Shown one piece after another: positions 34,775-43,654 of a stretch of DNA of 64,000 nt (within the stretch, counting starts at the first letter, position 1; each line of letters opens with the position of its first letter). The DNA is from Devosia sp. XK-2 (GTDB lineage Bacteria; Pseudomonadota; Alphaproteobacteria; Rhizobiales; Devosiaceae). The stretch lies in contig NZ_CP146608.1 in assembly GCF_037113415.1 (NCBI RefSeq), forward strand, positions 1,818,501 to 1,882,500, read 5' to 3'. The position numbers and the translations under genes were made by a program. Under the pieces are notes generated by a model that saw only the letters and a list, made by a program, of their open reading frames with translations, had not been told where the DNA came from and did not search any database.

Positions 34775-35575
34775 TTGGCTAAAGCATCCGAACAATTCCG
34801 GCAATCCGACGTGACGCTTTGGGGCATTGTCGCATTGGTCAGTGTTGCCTTGGCGGTGTTTGGCTCCAATGTCGCGCTTCTGGTGCCCCAGAGTATCATT
34901 GGCGGGCTCCACCAGCCACGCGTGGCCGGCGCCTCGATCGAAACGCTGCGCCAGCAAGTGTCCGATTTGCGCCAGGAAACGACGCGCCTCAAGCGGGAAA
35001 ACGAACTGCTGGTTAGCCGTTTCTCCATGCAGGAACGCTCCGGCAACGACATCACGCGTCGCGTCGGCGCGCTGGAGACGACAGTGCCGCAGATTCTCGA
35101 GAACCTGCCCAATGGCCCGCTTGTCGACCGCTCCACGGTCACCGCATCCATCGGCGAAAATCAAACTCTGACCTTCGATGCCGACGGCGGCTCGGTTTCC
35201 GTGCGTCAGTCTGCATTGCCCCAGGCCTCCGCCCCCGAGGGTGTGAACCAACCCCTGCCCGCCCTGGTGCCGACCCAGCAAACCTCCGCCATGGCCATGC
35301 CCAATGAGAACGCCTATGGCATCGCCGTTGGCGCCGCCGTGCCTTTCGAGCAGACCCCGGCGCTCTGGAGCGACCTGACACTCAAACTCGGCCCGCTATT
35401 ATTCGGTCTCTCTCCCCTGGTGGTCGACCAGGCCAATGGCGAGAACAAACGCATCGTTGTCGGCCCCATTGAGCAATTGGCCGAAGCCCGGGCCCTGTGC
35501 GAGCGTTTTGAGCGGGTTTCCATTGCCTGCATGCCTATGCCATTTTCAGGTACTCCCCTGGACATGTCACGCTAA
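34775..35575 (+). CDS. Single-pass membrane protein with coiled coil and SPOR-like C-terminus
   Basis: The 266-residue protein has one membrane helix (VTLWGIVALVSVALAVFGSNVALLV, broken here at residues ~13-37). A coiled coil follows (LRQQVSDLRQETTRLKREN), then a variable linker. The C-terminal ~80 residues (YGIAVGAAVPF..., then RIVVGPIEQLAEARALCERF) resemble a SPOR domain that binds denuded peptidoglycan. Such a layout suggests an envelope or division-site protein. The start is probably TTG at 34775 with GAGGG upstream. It is divergent from glmU. Domain assignment is from pattern, not a search. Confidence 0.7.
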   Translation: MAKASEQFRQSDVTLWGIVALVSVALAVFGSNVALLVPQSIIGGLHQPRVAGASIETLRQQVSDLRQETTRLKRENELLVSRFSMQERSGNDITRRVGALETTVPQILENLPNGPLVDRSTVTASIGENQTLTFDADGGSVSVRQSALPQASAPEGVNQPLPALVPTQQTSAMAMPNENAYGIAVGAAVPFEQTPALWSDLTLKLGPLLFGLSPLVVDQANGENKRIVVGPIEQLAEARALCERFERVSIACMPMPFSGTPLDMSR

Positions 35576-35589
35576 GGGTCAAATTCGGT

Positions 35590-35617
35590 TGACAGGCGGA
35601 CAAGTCCGGCTATGTTC
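35590..35617 (+). promoter_or_regulatory. Candidate sigma-70 promoter for tRNA-Lys
   Basis: TTGACA (35590-35595) and TATGTT (35612-35617) are 16 bases apart and about 90 bp before the tRNA-Lys gene. The -35 element matches consensus exactly. Confidence 0.55.
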
Positions 35618-35705
35618 CGCCGCGACGCCGAACGGCGTTCCCCGGAGCGTTCCCTGGACGAGAGAAGACCGTCTCTCCTTCTTGGTAGCGCGACACCAAA
35701 TGTAG

Positions 35706-35780
35706 GCGCCGGTAGCTCAGTGGTAGAGCATTCGACTTTTAATCGAATGGTCGAGGGTTCGACCCCCTCCCGGCGTACCA
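35706..35780 (+). tRNA. tRNA-Lys (anticodon TTT)
   Basis: The 75-nt gene has acceptor arms GCGCCGG/CCGGCGT (G-U at the end), D-arm GCTCAGTGGTAGAGC, and anticodon stem-loop TTCGA-CTTTTAA-TCGAA with anticodon TTT. The T-arm is GAGGG-TTCGACC-CCCTC, followed by an encoded ACCA end. Confidence 0.96.
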
Positions 35781-36091
35781 CTTTTCTCGACCCAGTTTCA
35801 TGATATCGCCGTGGCGACGCCCTTGATGACGGGCACCATGCTTTGTTCCTCGGTTCCGGCCATGCCCCAGACCTGCATAGACCCAGACCCCTATGCCGAG
35901 CTCGACAACCGGGCCGACGCCTTCGAGCTCTCCGAAGAGCTCCGCAAGCCCATCCGCATTCACCGTGGGCACATGCCGTCTTCGCGCATGACGCAAACCC
36001 GCCTCTCCGGCCATGGCCGACGCATTCCCGTTTGAGAATCAGCGCCATGCCGTACTATCGGCGGTAAACATTTCGCGTTTTGGGGGTAGAC
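35781..36091. other. Gene-free 311-bp spacer after tRNA-Lys
   Basis: I see no supported gene, RNA or strong hairpin here. Short frames on both strands run into the tRNA or have no ribosome site and unconvincing composition. The region may simply hold the promoter of the following membrane protein gene. Confidence 0.5.
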
Positions 36092-36619
36092 ATGTCTCAG
36101 GAGACGACGGACCTCTTGAAGGTCCTGGCAGTGACTTTGCTGGTCTTTGCGGGCAGCACGCTGGTCATGCTCTACGGCATTCTGCTGCTGGCCAAATATG
36201 GTGCCAACCTGCCCATGGTGGGTTCGCTGCCACTTAACGCACCACCCGAGCTTGTCCCGGTGCTGACGGGCAGTGGTGTCTTCGCCACCCTCGCCGCCGT
36301 GCATGTTACCGGATCGGGCATCGCCCTCCTGCTCACCAGCAACACCATCGACATGGCCCTGCTCATCACCTCCAAGGCGGTGACGGTGGTCATCATGGCC
36401 CTGCTTGGCTTTGCCGGCGGCCACATGGTCTATCTGCAACTGACGGAAAGCACCGCGCTCAATCTCAATCCGCTGTTGCCGGCGCTGGTCGGCCTGATTG
36501 GATTTCTGATCCTGTCGACCCTTCTCAGCGTCCCCGCGCTGCGGCGCTTGGGCAATTTGCGCTATGCCGTGGGTATTGGCCTGATCGTGCTCGGCCCGCT
36601 CCTTCTGGTCTGGCTCTAG
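36092..36619 (+). CDS. Polytopic membrane protein, unknown function
   Basis: The 175-residue product starts MSQETTDLLKVLAVTLLVF and has about five hydrophobic helices with few charged residues between them (LLVFAGSTLVMLYGILLLA; MALLITSKAVTVVIMALLG; LPALVGLIGFLILSTLLS; YAVGIGLIVLGPLLLVWL). GGGGGTA lies before the ATG. I recognise no family or catalytic motif. The stop codon TAG is supplied by the first bases of the adjacent palindromic repeat, so the C-terminus may have been set by insertion of that element. Confidence 0.75.
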   Translation: MSQETTDLLKVLAVTLLVFAGSTLVMLYGILLLAKYGANLPMVGSLPLNAPPELVPVLTGSGVFATLAAVHVTGSGIALLLTSNTIDMALLITSKAVTVVIMALLGFAGGHMVYLQLTESTALNLNPLLPALVGLIGFLILSTLLSVPALRRLGNLRYAVGIGLIVLGPLLLVWL

Positions 36620-36724
36620 AGCGTGATCAGCAAAAGTTGCAGACTTTTGCGGTTCGATCACGCGACGATACAAGGACTTAGAGCCATATCCATGTCGATT
36701 GAATCGAAATGGATATGGCTCTAG
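36616..36724 (+). repeat. Two-palindrome intergenic mosaic repeat, copy B (RIME-like)
   Basis: This is a 109-bp element. Hairpin 1 (36621-36663) has arms GCGTGATC/GATCACGC and inner stem GCAAAAGT/ACTTTTGC. A 21-bp linker matches copy A at 17 of 21 positions. Hairpin 2 (36679-36723) has perfect 15-bp arms TAGAGCCATATCCAT/ATGGATATGGCTCTA around TCGAT-TGA-ATCGA. Copies A and B differ in the outer stem of hairpin 1, and both strands change together. As in copy A it lies between convergent genes. Confidence 0.9.
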
Positions 36725-36733
36725 GCGCCCGCG

Positions 36734-37489
36734 CTACCCCGTCAGGGTCACCACCACCGCACCACGCGGCGTGGCCACAATGGTGTGCTCGTACTGCACC
36801 GTTGGAGCCAATGGTTCGGCCGTCAGCGTCCATTCGTCGTCTTCATACATCTGCTCGGCCATCTGTCCGCCCAGAGACAGGAAGGGCTCAATGGTGAACA
36901 CCAGCCCATTGCCGATTTTCCGCCGCTCGGACCGGTCCGGCCAGGTCGGCACCTCACCCGGCTCGTCATGCAGGCTGTCGCCCACGCCGTGGCTGGCCAG
37001 GTTTCGGATCAGCGTATAGCCACCCTTCTTGGCCACCTTGCCAATCGCCATGCCGATATCCGCCAAAGGCGCGCCGGCCTTGACCGCATTGATGCCGGCC
37101 CACATCGCCTTCTTGCCGTCCCGACAGAGTTTTTCCAGCCGCGGATCGCCCTTGCCGAGAATATAGGAAGCCCCACAATCGGCAAAAACGCCATTCTTGG
37201 CCGCCGACACATCGATATTGACCAGATCGCCATCGCGCAGCACCCGGTCTCCCGGAATGCCATGGGCGATTTCCTCATTGACCGAAATGCAGGTGGCCCC
37301 CGGAAACTCGTAGGTCAGGATCGGCGCCGACTCCGCACCATGCTCCGCCAGAAATTTCGCCCCGATCTCGTCCAGTTCCAGCGTCGTCATGCCTGGCCGC
37401 ATGGCCGCTGCCATGGCCTCTCGGGCCATGGCACAGATGCGGCCGATATCCTTGAGCTTTTCAAGCTGCTCGTCAGTCGTGATAATCAA
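36734..37489 (-). CDS. map: Type I methionine aminopeptidase
   Basis: The 251-residue enzyme has every metal ligand: Asp in NIDVSA, Asp in FADCG, His in SHGVGDSLHDEP, Glu in FTIEPF and Glu in YEHTIV. The substrate His is in EIAHGIPG. It removes N-terminal Met from new proteins. The start is TTG at 37489, four bases from the pgi stop on the same strand, with AAGG upstream inside pgi. The short N-terminus without a zinc-finger extension is normal for bacterial type Ia. Confidence 0.94.
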   Translation of the reverse strand: MIITTDEQLEKLKDIGRICAMAREAMAAAMRPGMTTLELDEIGAKFLAEHGAESAPILTYEFPGATCISVNEEIAHGIPGDRVLRDGDLVNIDVSAAKNGVFADCGASYILGKGDPRLEKLCRDGKKAMWAGINAVKAGAPLADIGMAIGKVAKKGGYTLIRNLASHGVGDSLHDEPGEVPTWPDRSERRKIGNGLVFTIEPFLSLGGQMAEQMYEDDEWTLTAEPLAPTVQYEHTIVATPRGAVVVTLTG

Positions 37490-37492
37490 GCG

Positions 37493-39133
37493 TCAGGCCT
37501 TATTGGCGAGGTAATAGCCCAACAGGCCCTGGGTGGAGGCGTCATGCCCTTCCCCGCTCTCTTCGCCCTTGACCTTGGGCAGCAGCGCTTTGGCAAGTTG
37601 CTTGCCCAGCTCCACGCCCCACTGATCGTAGGAATTGACGTTCCAGATCACGCCCTGCACGAACACCTTGTGCTCATAGAGCGCAATCAGCGAGCCGAGC
37701 ACTTCCGGGGTCAATTGCTTGTAGAACAAAGTGTTGGATGGACGATTGCCCGGAAACACCTTGTGCGGAGCCAGCGCCTTGATCTGGTCTTTCTCAAGCC
37801 CCTGAGCCTTGAGCTCGGCCACGACCTCATCCTTGGTCTTGCCCAGCATCAGCGCCTCGGATTGCGCCAGCACATTGGCCACCAGCTTGTCGTGATGCGG
37901 CGGCAGGCTCTCATGGGGCCGCGCAGCAATCAGAAAATCGCAGGGAATAACATCTGTGCCCTGGTGGATCAGCTGATAGAAGGCATGCTGCCCATTAGTG
38001 CCCGGTTCGCCCCAGACGATCGGTCCCGTCGGCCACTCGACCTTCTTGCCATTGAGCGTCACCGATTTGCCGTTCGATTCCATGTCCTGCTGCTGGAGAT
38101 AGGCGGCAAAGCGGGAAAGGCGCTGGTCATAGGGCAGCACGGCATGGGTCGAAAACCCCCAGGCATTGCGATACCACACGCCGATCAGCGCCATGATCAC
38201 CGGCAGATTGCGCTCCAGCGGCGTTTCGAGGAAATGCCGGTCCATGGCGTCGGCGCCAGCCAGGAACTTGGCGAAATTGTCGTAACCGACCGCCATGGCA
38301 ATGGGCAGTCCGATGGCCGACCACACCGAATAGCGGCCGCCCACCCAGTCCCAGAACCCGAAAATCCGGTCTTCGCGAATGCCGAACTTGGCGCAGGCCT
38401 CAAGATTGGTCGACACCGCCGCAAAATGGTTGGGTATTGCCTCTTCGCCAAGAGCCTCGGCGATCCATGCCCGCGCCGAATTGGCATTGGTCATGGTCTC
38501 GTCGGTGGTAAAGGTCTTCGAGGCGACGATGAAAAGCGTCTTCTTCGGATCGAGGCGCTTCAGCACGTCATGGATATGCGCGCCGTCGACATTGGAGACG
38601 TAGTGGGCGCGCAGATCAGCGCGGGTATAGGGTTCCAGCGCCAGCGTCACCATGGCTGGACCAAGATCCGATCCACCAATGCCGATATTGACTACGTCGG
38701 TGAACTGCTCGCCACCATGGCCGCGAATTTCGCCACTGCGCACCGCATTGGTATAGGCCTCGATGGCCTCGAGCACCGCCCGCACATCGGGCATCACGTC
38801 CTGGCCATCCACCTCGACCGGTCGATCGCCTTGATAGCGCAGCGCCATATGCATCACGGCGCGATCTTCGGTGATGTTGATATGCTCGCCTTCGCACATC
38901 TGGGTACGGCGCTTTTCGACACCAGCCGCGCGCGCCAGCTCGAACAAGGCCGCCATCGCGTCCTCATCGATCCGGTTCTTGGAATAGTCGAGCAGGATAT
39001 CGGCGCCAGTCGCTGAAAAACGCTGGAAGCGGTTCGGGTCTTGCGCGAACATCTCGCGCATCGTGATGTCGCTCAGACGCTTGCGCTGCTTCATCAGCGG
39101 ATTGAGCACGTCGCCACGTTCGCCCTTGGCCAT
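37493..39133 (-). CDS. pgi: Glucose-6-phosphate isomerase
   Basis: The 546-residue enzyme has [14 protein letters not shown], the active-site block [34 protein letters not shown] with the catalytic His, and the C-terminal [12 protein letters not shown]. It interconverts glucose-6-P and fructose-6-P, the latter being the GlmS substrate. AGAGGA precedes the ATG at 39133. It is close to tgt (24 bp) and map (3 bp) on the same strand. A 743-codon open frame on the opposite strand is a codon-bias shadow. Confidence 0.97.
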   Translation of the reverse strand: MAKGERGDVLNPLMKQRKRLSDITMREMFAQDPNRFQRFSATGADILLDYSKNRIDEDAMAALFELARAAGVEKRRTQMCEGEHINITEDRAVMHMALRYQGDRPVEVDGQDVMPDVRAVLEAIEAYTNAVRSGEIRGHGGEQFTDVVNIGIGGSDLGPAMVTLALEPYTRADLRAHYVSNVDGAHIHDVLKRLDPKKTLFIVASKTFTTDETMTNANSARAWIAEALGEEAIPNHFAAVSTNLEACAKFGIREDRIFGFWDWVGGRYSVWSAIGLPIAMAVGYDNFAKFLAGADAMDRHFLETPLERNLPVIMALIGVWYRNAWGFSTHAVLPYDQRLSRFAAYLQQQDMESNGKSVTLNGKKVEWPTGPIVWGEPGTNGQHAFYQLIHQGTDVIPCDFLIAARPHESLPPHHDKLVANVLAQSEALMLGKTKDEVVAELKAQGLEKDQIKALAPHKVFPGNRPSNTLFYKQLTPEVLGSLIALYEHKVFVQGVIWNVNSYDQWGVELGKQLAKALLPKVKGEESGEGHDASTQGLLGYYLANKA

Positions 39134-39157
39134 AGTCTTGTTCCTCTGAGAAATCTT

Positions 39158-40285
39158 TTAGAGAACCGGCAGATCGCCTGCGGCCCAGGCCGCTCGTGTC
39201 TCTGCCGCAAAATCATTCATCCGCCCCGCCTGAATGGCAGTGCGCGCGCCCTCGGTCAGCTCCTGATAATAGGCCAGGTTGATCTGCGAAAGCACCATGG
39301 CGCCCAAAATCTCTTCTGTTCGAACCAGATGGTGCAGATAGGCCCGGCTCCAACGGCGGCAATTGGGGTTGGGCGATTGCTCATCCAGAGGACGGTGATC
39401 GTCCTTATGCCGGGCATTTTTCAGGTTGATGACGCCAAACCGCGTATAGGCATGCCCATGCCGACCAGCCCGCGTGGGATGCACGCAGTCGAACATGTCG
39501 ATGCCGCGCTCGATCCCGCCCAGAATATCGTCCGGCTTGCCGACGCCCATCAGATAGCGCGGCCGATCGGTCGGCAGTTCAGGCGTAATCTCGGAAAGAA
39601 CCCGGAACATGACCTCCTGCGGCTCACCCACGGCCAGCCCGCCCACGGCATAGCCGTCAAAGCCGATATTCTTCAAACCAGCCGCTGAGCGGCCACGCAA
39701 TTCGGCATCGTCGCCGCCCTGCACAATGCCGAACAGCGCCCGGTTTTGCTGGTTGTTGAATGCCGTCTTGGAACGGTCGGCCCAGCGAATGGAGAGCTCC
39801 ATCGCCCGCTCCATCTCCTTGCGCTCGGCCGGCAGCGCAATGCACTCGTCGAGCTGCATGATGATGTCGCTGTCCAATAGCGTCTGGATCTCGATGGACC
39901 GCTCCGGCGTCAGTTCATGGCTCGACCCGTCGATATGCGACTTGAAGGTCACACCCTTCTCGGTGAGCTTTCTGAGCTTGGCCAGCGACATGACCTGAAA
40001 CCCGCCGCTGTCGGTCAGGATCGGCCGCTGCCAATCCATGAAATCGTGCAAACCGCCCAGCGCTGCCACACGCTCCGCGCCCGGTCTCAGCATCAGGTGA
40101 TAGGTATTTCCAAGCAATATATCGGCGCCGGTTTCGCGCACCTGCTCGGGATACATGGCTTTGACGGTTCCGGCGGTCCCCACCGGCATGAAGGCGGGGG
40201 TATTGATTTCGCCGCGCGGCGTATCGATGCGGCCGCGACGGGCCATGCCGTCAGTGGCAAGGAGGGAGAAAGTGACTTGCTTCAT
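39158..40285 (-). CDS. tgt: Queuine tRNA-ribosyltransferase with degenerate zinc site
   Basis: The 375-residue enzyme keeps the TGT fold and both catalytic aspartates: Asp92 in [10 protein letters not shown] and Asp266 in [13 protein letters not shown]. It exchanges guanine-34 for preQ1 in tRNAs with GUN anticodons. The zinc site, usually C-x-C-x2-C plus a distant His, reads SPNPNC before [11 protein letters not shown]. Only Cys309 remains, Ser304 and Asn306 replace two cysteines, and the His position is Ile335 (QINLAYY). Either the protein folds without zinc or other ligands are used. The ATG at 40285 is chosen; the upstream frame runs through a repeat. Confidence 0.93.
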   Translation of the reverse strand: MKQVTFSLLATDGMARRGRIDTPRGEINTPAFMPVGTAGTVKAMYPEQVRETGADILLGNTYHLMLRPGAERVAALGGLHDFMDWQRPILTDSGGFQVMSLAKLRKLTEKGVTFKSHIDGSSHELTPERSIEIQTLLDSDIIMQLDECIALPAERKEMERAMELSIRWADRSKTAFNNQQNRALFGIVQGGDDAELRGRSAAGLKNIGFDGYAVGGLAVGEPQEVMFRVLSEITPELPTDRPRYLMGVGKPDDILGGIERGIDMFDCVHPTRAGRHGHAYTRFGVINLKNARHKDDHRPLDEQSPNPNCRRWSRAYLHHLVRTEEILGAMVLSQINLAYYQELTEGARTAIQAGRMNDFAAETRAAWAAGDLPVL

Positions 40286-40300
40286 GGCGCGGGTTCTAAA

Positions 40301-40344
40301 GCGTTTCCAGCAAAAATGGTAACGGTTTTGCGGTTCGGAAACGT
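40301..40344 (+). repeat. Partial mosaic repeat, copy C (hairpin 1 only)
   Basis: GCGTTTCC/GGAAACGT arms surround an inner GCAAAA/TTTTGC stem, matching hairpin 1 of the elements at 382-488 and 36616-36724. The linker diverges after GAAAAAC, and hairpin 2 is missing. It lies in the 100-bp gap between exoD and tgt, 16 bp before the tgt start, so it may form a hairpin in the tgt leader. Confidence 0.8.
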
Positions 40345-40385
40345 GAAAAACGAGCCGGCCCCGTCCATATCGCAAAGCAGCCCCG

Positions 40386-41012
40386 TCACGCCACCGCGCC
40401 CACGGCGGCCATGCCCAGATGGAAGGCGCCAACAAAGATGGCGACGGCCACCCCAAGCCCAATCGCTGTGGCGACCAGCCCCACAATAACCCCCACGCCG
40501 TCCCGGTTCAGCATCGAAAAAGCAATGATGCAGAGTCCAACATTGGGTATGGCATTGATGAACGGGATCGGCAGCGACATCACCACGCTCACGCAAATGA
40601 CCAGCACGGCATAGGGCAGATTGGCCGCCGCGCTGGTCATCCAGCGCATGCGGGGCTTGGAAAAGCGCGCCAGGATGCCGGCCACCTTCACCACCTGTTC
40701 ACTACCTTTAACCAGGGTGCCGAGCGGCAATCTGCGCTCCCCGATAATGCCCGGCAATCGGATCGGCCGCCCCATCAGCATGGCAATGGCAATAGCGCAG
40801 GTCGTCCAGGCAATTGTGCCGCCATAGCCCGGCGGCCCGGGGATCATGTTGAACAAGGAAACGACAAGCAGCAGCAGCCTATGCGCCCGCGGCCCGAGCA
40901 CCATGACCAGTCGCGACAGCGTCATATGCGACTGTTCCTGTTCTGCCGCCCGCGTAAGCGCCGACGCGATACGGCGCGTATAGCGCGTGATCGGCGCGGC
41001 GTGCTCGGTCAC
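40386..41012 (-). CDS. ExoD family membrane protein
   Basis: The 208-residue protein has a charged N-terminus and four to five helices ([74 protein letters not shown]). The [13 protein letters not shown] block is typical of ExoD. ExoD affects exopolysaccharide production and alkali tolerance in rhizobia; the mechanism is unknown. The GTG start at 41012 overlaps the queA stop by four bases, so translation is coupled. Confidence 0.88.
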   Translation of the reverse strand: MTEHAAPITRYTRRIASALTRAAEQEQSHMTLSRLVMVLGPRAHRLLLLVVSLFNMIPGPPGYGGTIAWTTCAIAIAMLMGRPIRLPGIIGERRLPLGTLVKGSEQVVKVAGILARFSKPRMRWMTSAAANLPYAVLVICVSVVMSLPIPFINAIPNVGLCIIAFSMLNRDGVGVIVGLVATAIGLGVAVAIFVGAFHLGMAAVGAVA

Positions 41013-42088
41013 GCCTCATCCTCTGGATGTGGCGCCCGATGCAATAGCGAGGAATCCCCGTAGGAGTAGAAGCGATAGCCATTGGCAATGGCGTGGGCAT
41101 AGGCGGCCTTCATGGTCTCGAGCCCCGAAAAGGCGCTCACCAGCATGAACAAGGTCGATTTGGGCAGGTGGAAATTGGTCATCAGCACATCCACCGTCCG
41201 GAACCGGAAACCGGGCGTGATGAAAATATCGGTATCCCCGATAAAGGGCCTTAACTCGCCCGTGGCGCGTGATGCCGTCTCGAGCAGCCTCAAGCTCGTC
41301 GTGCCCACCGCGATCACCCGCCCGCCCGCCTGGCGCCGCGCATTGATGCGCTCGACGGTCGCCTGGTCGATCTCGCCCCATTCCGAATGCATCACATGGT
41401 CGTCGGTATCGTCCGCCTTCATCGGCAGAAACGTGCCCGCACCTACATGCAGCGTCACCCGCTCCATATCCACACCGAGATCAGACAGTTCCTGAAGCAG
41501 CTTCTCGGTAAAATGCAGGCCCGCCGTCGGTGCCGCTACCGCGCCGTCTTCTGCCGCATAGACCGTTTGATAATCGATCTTGTCGCGCTCCTCCAAAGCG
41601 CGCTTGGCCCCGATATAGGGCGGCAGGGGCATGGCCCCGTGCGATTTGATCGCTTCATCAAGCTGCGCCCCGCCCAGCTCGAATTCCAGCGTCACTTCGC
41701 CGGTCTCGCCCTTTCCCGCAACGCGGGCAATCAGCGGTTCGGCGGTGCCGTTACCCAGCTCCAGCCGATCGAGCAGATGCAACTTCTTGGCCGGCCGGGC
41801 AAAGGCCCGCCAGGTCTTGGCATCCACGCGCTTGTGCAGGTTGAACGAGACATTGGCCCGCAGATCGCCGCGCAGGCGGATACCCTTGAGTTCGGCCGGC
41901 AGCACTCTGGTATCATTGACCACCAGCACGTCCCCAGGCCGCAGCAATGTCTTGAGATCGGGTATGTGCCTGTCCCCGAAGGGCTCGCCGGGCCGCACCA
42001 CCAGCAGCCGCGCACTATCGCGCGGCTCCGCCGGGTGCAGGGCAATCAGGTTTTCGGGAAGGTCGAAGTCAAATTCTGAAACACGCAT
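41009..42088 (-). CDS. queA: S-adenosylmethionine:tRNA ribosyltransferase-isomerase
   Basis: The 359-residue protein shows [73 protein letters not shown] and [17 protein letters not shown]. All are standard for QueA, which transfers the ribosyl part of SAM to preQ1 in tRNA to form epoxyqueuosine. Tgt, the preceding step in the pathway, is encoded downstream on the same strand beyond exoD. The ATG is at 42088. Confidence 0.96.
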   Translation of the reverse strand: MRVSEFDFDLPENLIALHPAEPRDSARLLVVRPGEPFGDRHIPDLKTLLRPGDVLVVNDTRVLPAELKGIRLRGDLRANVSFNLHKRVDAKTWRAFARPAKKLHLLDRLELGNGTAEPLIARVAGKGETGEVTLEFELGGAQLDEAIKSHGAMPLPPYIGAKRALEERDKIDYQTVYAAEDGAVAAPTAGLHFTEKLLQELSDLGVDMERVTLHVGAGTFLPMKADDTDDHVMHSEWGEIDQATVERINARRQAGGRVIAVGTTSLRLLETASRATGELRPFIGDTDIFITPGFRFRTVDVLMTNFHLPKSTLFMLVSAFSGLETMKAAYAHAIANGYRFYSYGDSSLLHRAPHPEDEA

Positions 42089-42152
42089 GGTCGCTCGTTA
42101 GCATGGGTCCGCAGTCACGGAAACGGGGTTCGGCGCACAGCCGTTGCGCGAC

Positions 42153-42578
42153 CTACTGTCCCAGCTCGCTTGACCGGCACTTGACCGTCCATAGCCCGCC
42201 GGCGGCAACGGCGACCACGCCACCCACCAGCGCCTGTCGGGCCTCATAGACCCGGCCGATGCGAAAACTCATGGCCAGGTGCTCGTATCCGTTCTCGTCC
42301 TTCCAGGACACATCGGCCCCTTCCACATCATCTCCGACAAAGCCACGCGAGATGTATTCGCCGTCATGGTCGGGGTGATCGGGCTGGGTGGAGAGACCAT
42401 AATCGCCGGTCAACTGCATCTCGACGCTCAGCACCGGCTGCACCAGGGCCTCACCCAATGTGTAGGTAAAGGCGATCTCGCCCGCTGCGTCGGCGCACGA
42501 TACCGTGTCAACCGCCATGGCCGCGGGAGCCGCAAGGAGCGTGACCGCGGTCACGAAGAGGCAGGACTTAGCCTTCAC
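42153..42578 (-). CDS. Small secreted protein, C-terminal WTVKC (tandem paralogue 1)
   Basis: From a GTG at 42578 the product is 141 residues with a clean signal peptide (about 22 residues, ending AAMA). The mature form starts VDTVSCADAAG and ends GGLWTVKCRSSELGQ, so two cysteines could pair. It contains GFVGDDVEGADVSWKDE. The next gene encodes a protein with the same cysteine positions, the GF..DD block and a C-terminal G-W-x-V-x-C, so the two look like diverged duplicates. They overlap by 11 bases. I recognise no family; a beta-rich periplasmic protein is likely. Confidence 0.65.
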   Translation of the reverse strand: MKAKSCLFVTAVTLLAAPAAMAVDTVSCADAAGEIAFTYTLGEALVQPVLSVEMQLTGDYGLSTQPDHPDHDGEYISRGFVGDDVEGADVSWKDENGYEHLAMSFRIGRVYEARQALVGGVVAVAAGGLWTVKCRSSELGQ

Positions 42579-42963
42579 CACACGAGACCGCCCATACGCC
42601 CAGACCGATAATCCTGAGCGTGCCGGCAAAGACATGCTCTCCGGCTTCTTCGGCATGGGACAGCCTGAGCTCCGCAACCGGCAGATTGACGATTTCGTCG
42701 TAGAAATCGACCTTCATGCCCTGGTCGTCGGCAAAGCCCTGCCCGATGGTGAAGATCGCCCCATCCCCATAGGCAAGGTCAGTGGTCCAGTGCCGGGTTC
42801 GGTGACGCATATTGGCGCCAATGCCGCCAAACCCGCCGGCCGTGCCCAGCAGCAGTCCGACCTCGGTATTGGCCTCGGCATCGGTGCAATACATCCATTG
42901 CGTCGCCGAAGCCGGAACGGCCGAGAGGCTGGCGACCAAGGCCGCCAGCAAAAGCCTATTCAG
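42568..42963 (-). CDS. Small secreted protein, C-terminal WAVSC (tandem paralogue 2)
   Basis: The mature part begins TQWMYCTDAEAN and ends GLGVWAVSCGEG, with GFADDQGMKVDFYDE in the middle, parallel to the following gene. A signal-peptide core (LNRLLLAALVASLSAVPASA) precedes it. The start is uncertain. A CTG at 42963 gives a well-formed signal peptide and overlaps the ppiB stop; a TTG at 42951 follows that stop but leaves no positive charges. The gene sits within the ppiB unit. No family recognised. Confidence 0.6.
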   Translation of the reverse strand: MNRLLLAALVASLSAVPASATQWMYCTDAEANTEVGLLLGTAGGFGGIGANMRHRTRHWTTDLAYGDGAIFTIGQGFADDQGMKVDFYDEIVNLPVAELRLSHAEEAGEHVFAGTLRIIGLGVWAVSCGEG

Positions 42964-43468
42964 CGATATCGGCAGCGACCTTGACCGAAACCATCTTGTC
43001 CGGATCGACGACCGGCTCGCCGCGCTTGATCTGGTCGACATTTTCCATGCCCTCAATGACCTCGCCCCACACAGTATATTGGCGGTTCAGGAAGGGTGCA
43101 TCTTCAAAGCAGATGAAAAATTGCGAATTGGCGCTGTTCGGATCCTGCGCACGGGCCATCGATGCCGTCCCGCGCTTATGCGGTTCGGCGTTGAATTCCT
43201 GCTTCAGGTTCGGATATTTCGAACCGCCGGTACCGGCGCGCGAGGGGTTGAATTCGGGCAGATTGGAATTGCCGAACTTGACGTCGCCCGTCTGGGCCAT
43301 GAAACCCTCGATCACACGGTGAAACACCACGCCATCGTAAGCGCCTTCGCGCGCCAGCTTCTTGATGTGATCGACATGGCCCGGCGCCACGTCGGGCTTC
43401 ATGGCAATGACGAACTTGCCCTTGGTGGTTTCAACGACGAGCGTGTTTTCGGGATCTGCATAGGCCAT
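42956..43468 (-). CDS. ppiB: Cytoplasmic peptidyl-prolyl isomerase, cyclophilin
   Basis: The 170-residue cyclophilin from ATG 43468 (MAYADPENTLVVETTKG) has VVFHRVIEGFMAQTGD, ANSQFFICFEDAPFLN and QYTVWGEVIEGM with the conserved Trp. There is no signal peptide, in contrast to the neighbouring ppiA, so it should be cytoplasmic. The frame is open to 43618, but those residues are not plausible. It catalyses proline isomerisation during folding. Confidence 0.93.
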   Translation of the reverse strand: MAYADPENTLVVETTKGKFVIAMKPDVAPGHVDHIKKLAREGAYDGVVFHRVIEGFMAQTGDVKFGNSNLPEFNPSRAGTGGSKYPNLKQEFNAEPHKRGTASMARAQDPNSANSQFFICFEDAPFLNRQYTVWGEVIEGMENVDQIKRGEPVVDPDKMVSVKVAADIAE

Positions 43469-43654
43469 GAGAGGTCTCTTTCGGTTCAGAATGTGGCCGG
43501 GATGTAAGGCGATTGGCGGCGCGGTGCAAGCCTGGAAGCACACCGCGCCCGCTTCGCCCCATCGGAGCAAAGGTGTCGCGTGGCCCCCGAGGCGCGATGC
43601 TCGTCGGGCGCTCCACACCCTTGATCCCGCCTCGATGGGCAGCGGAATGTCGCC

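Noticed and set aside
36785-39016. 743-codon open frame antisense to map and pgi
   Set aside because: It spans parts of two well-supported genes, has no recognisable domain and has shadow-like composition.
40286-40486. Longer N-terminus for tgt
   Set aside because: The extension is translated through the palindromic repeat copy C and into exoD; the ATG at 40285 matches the family start.
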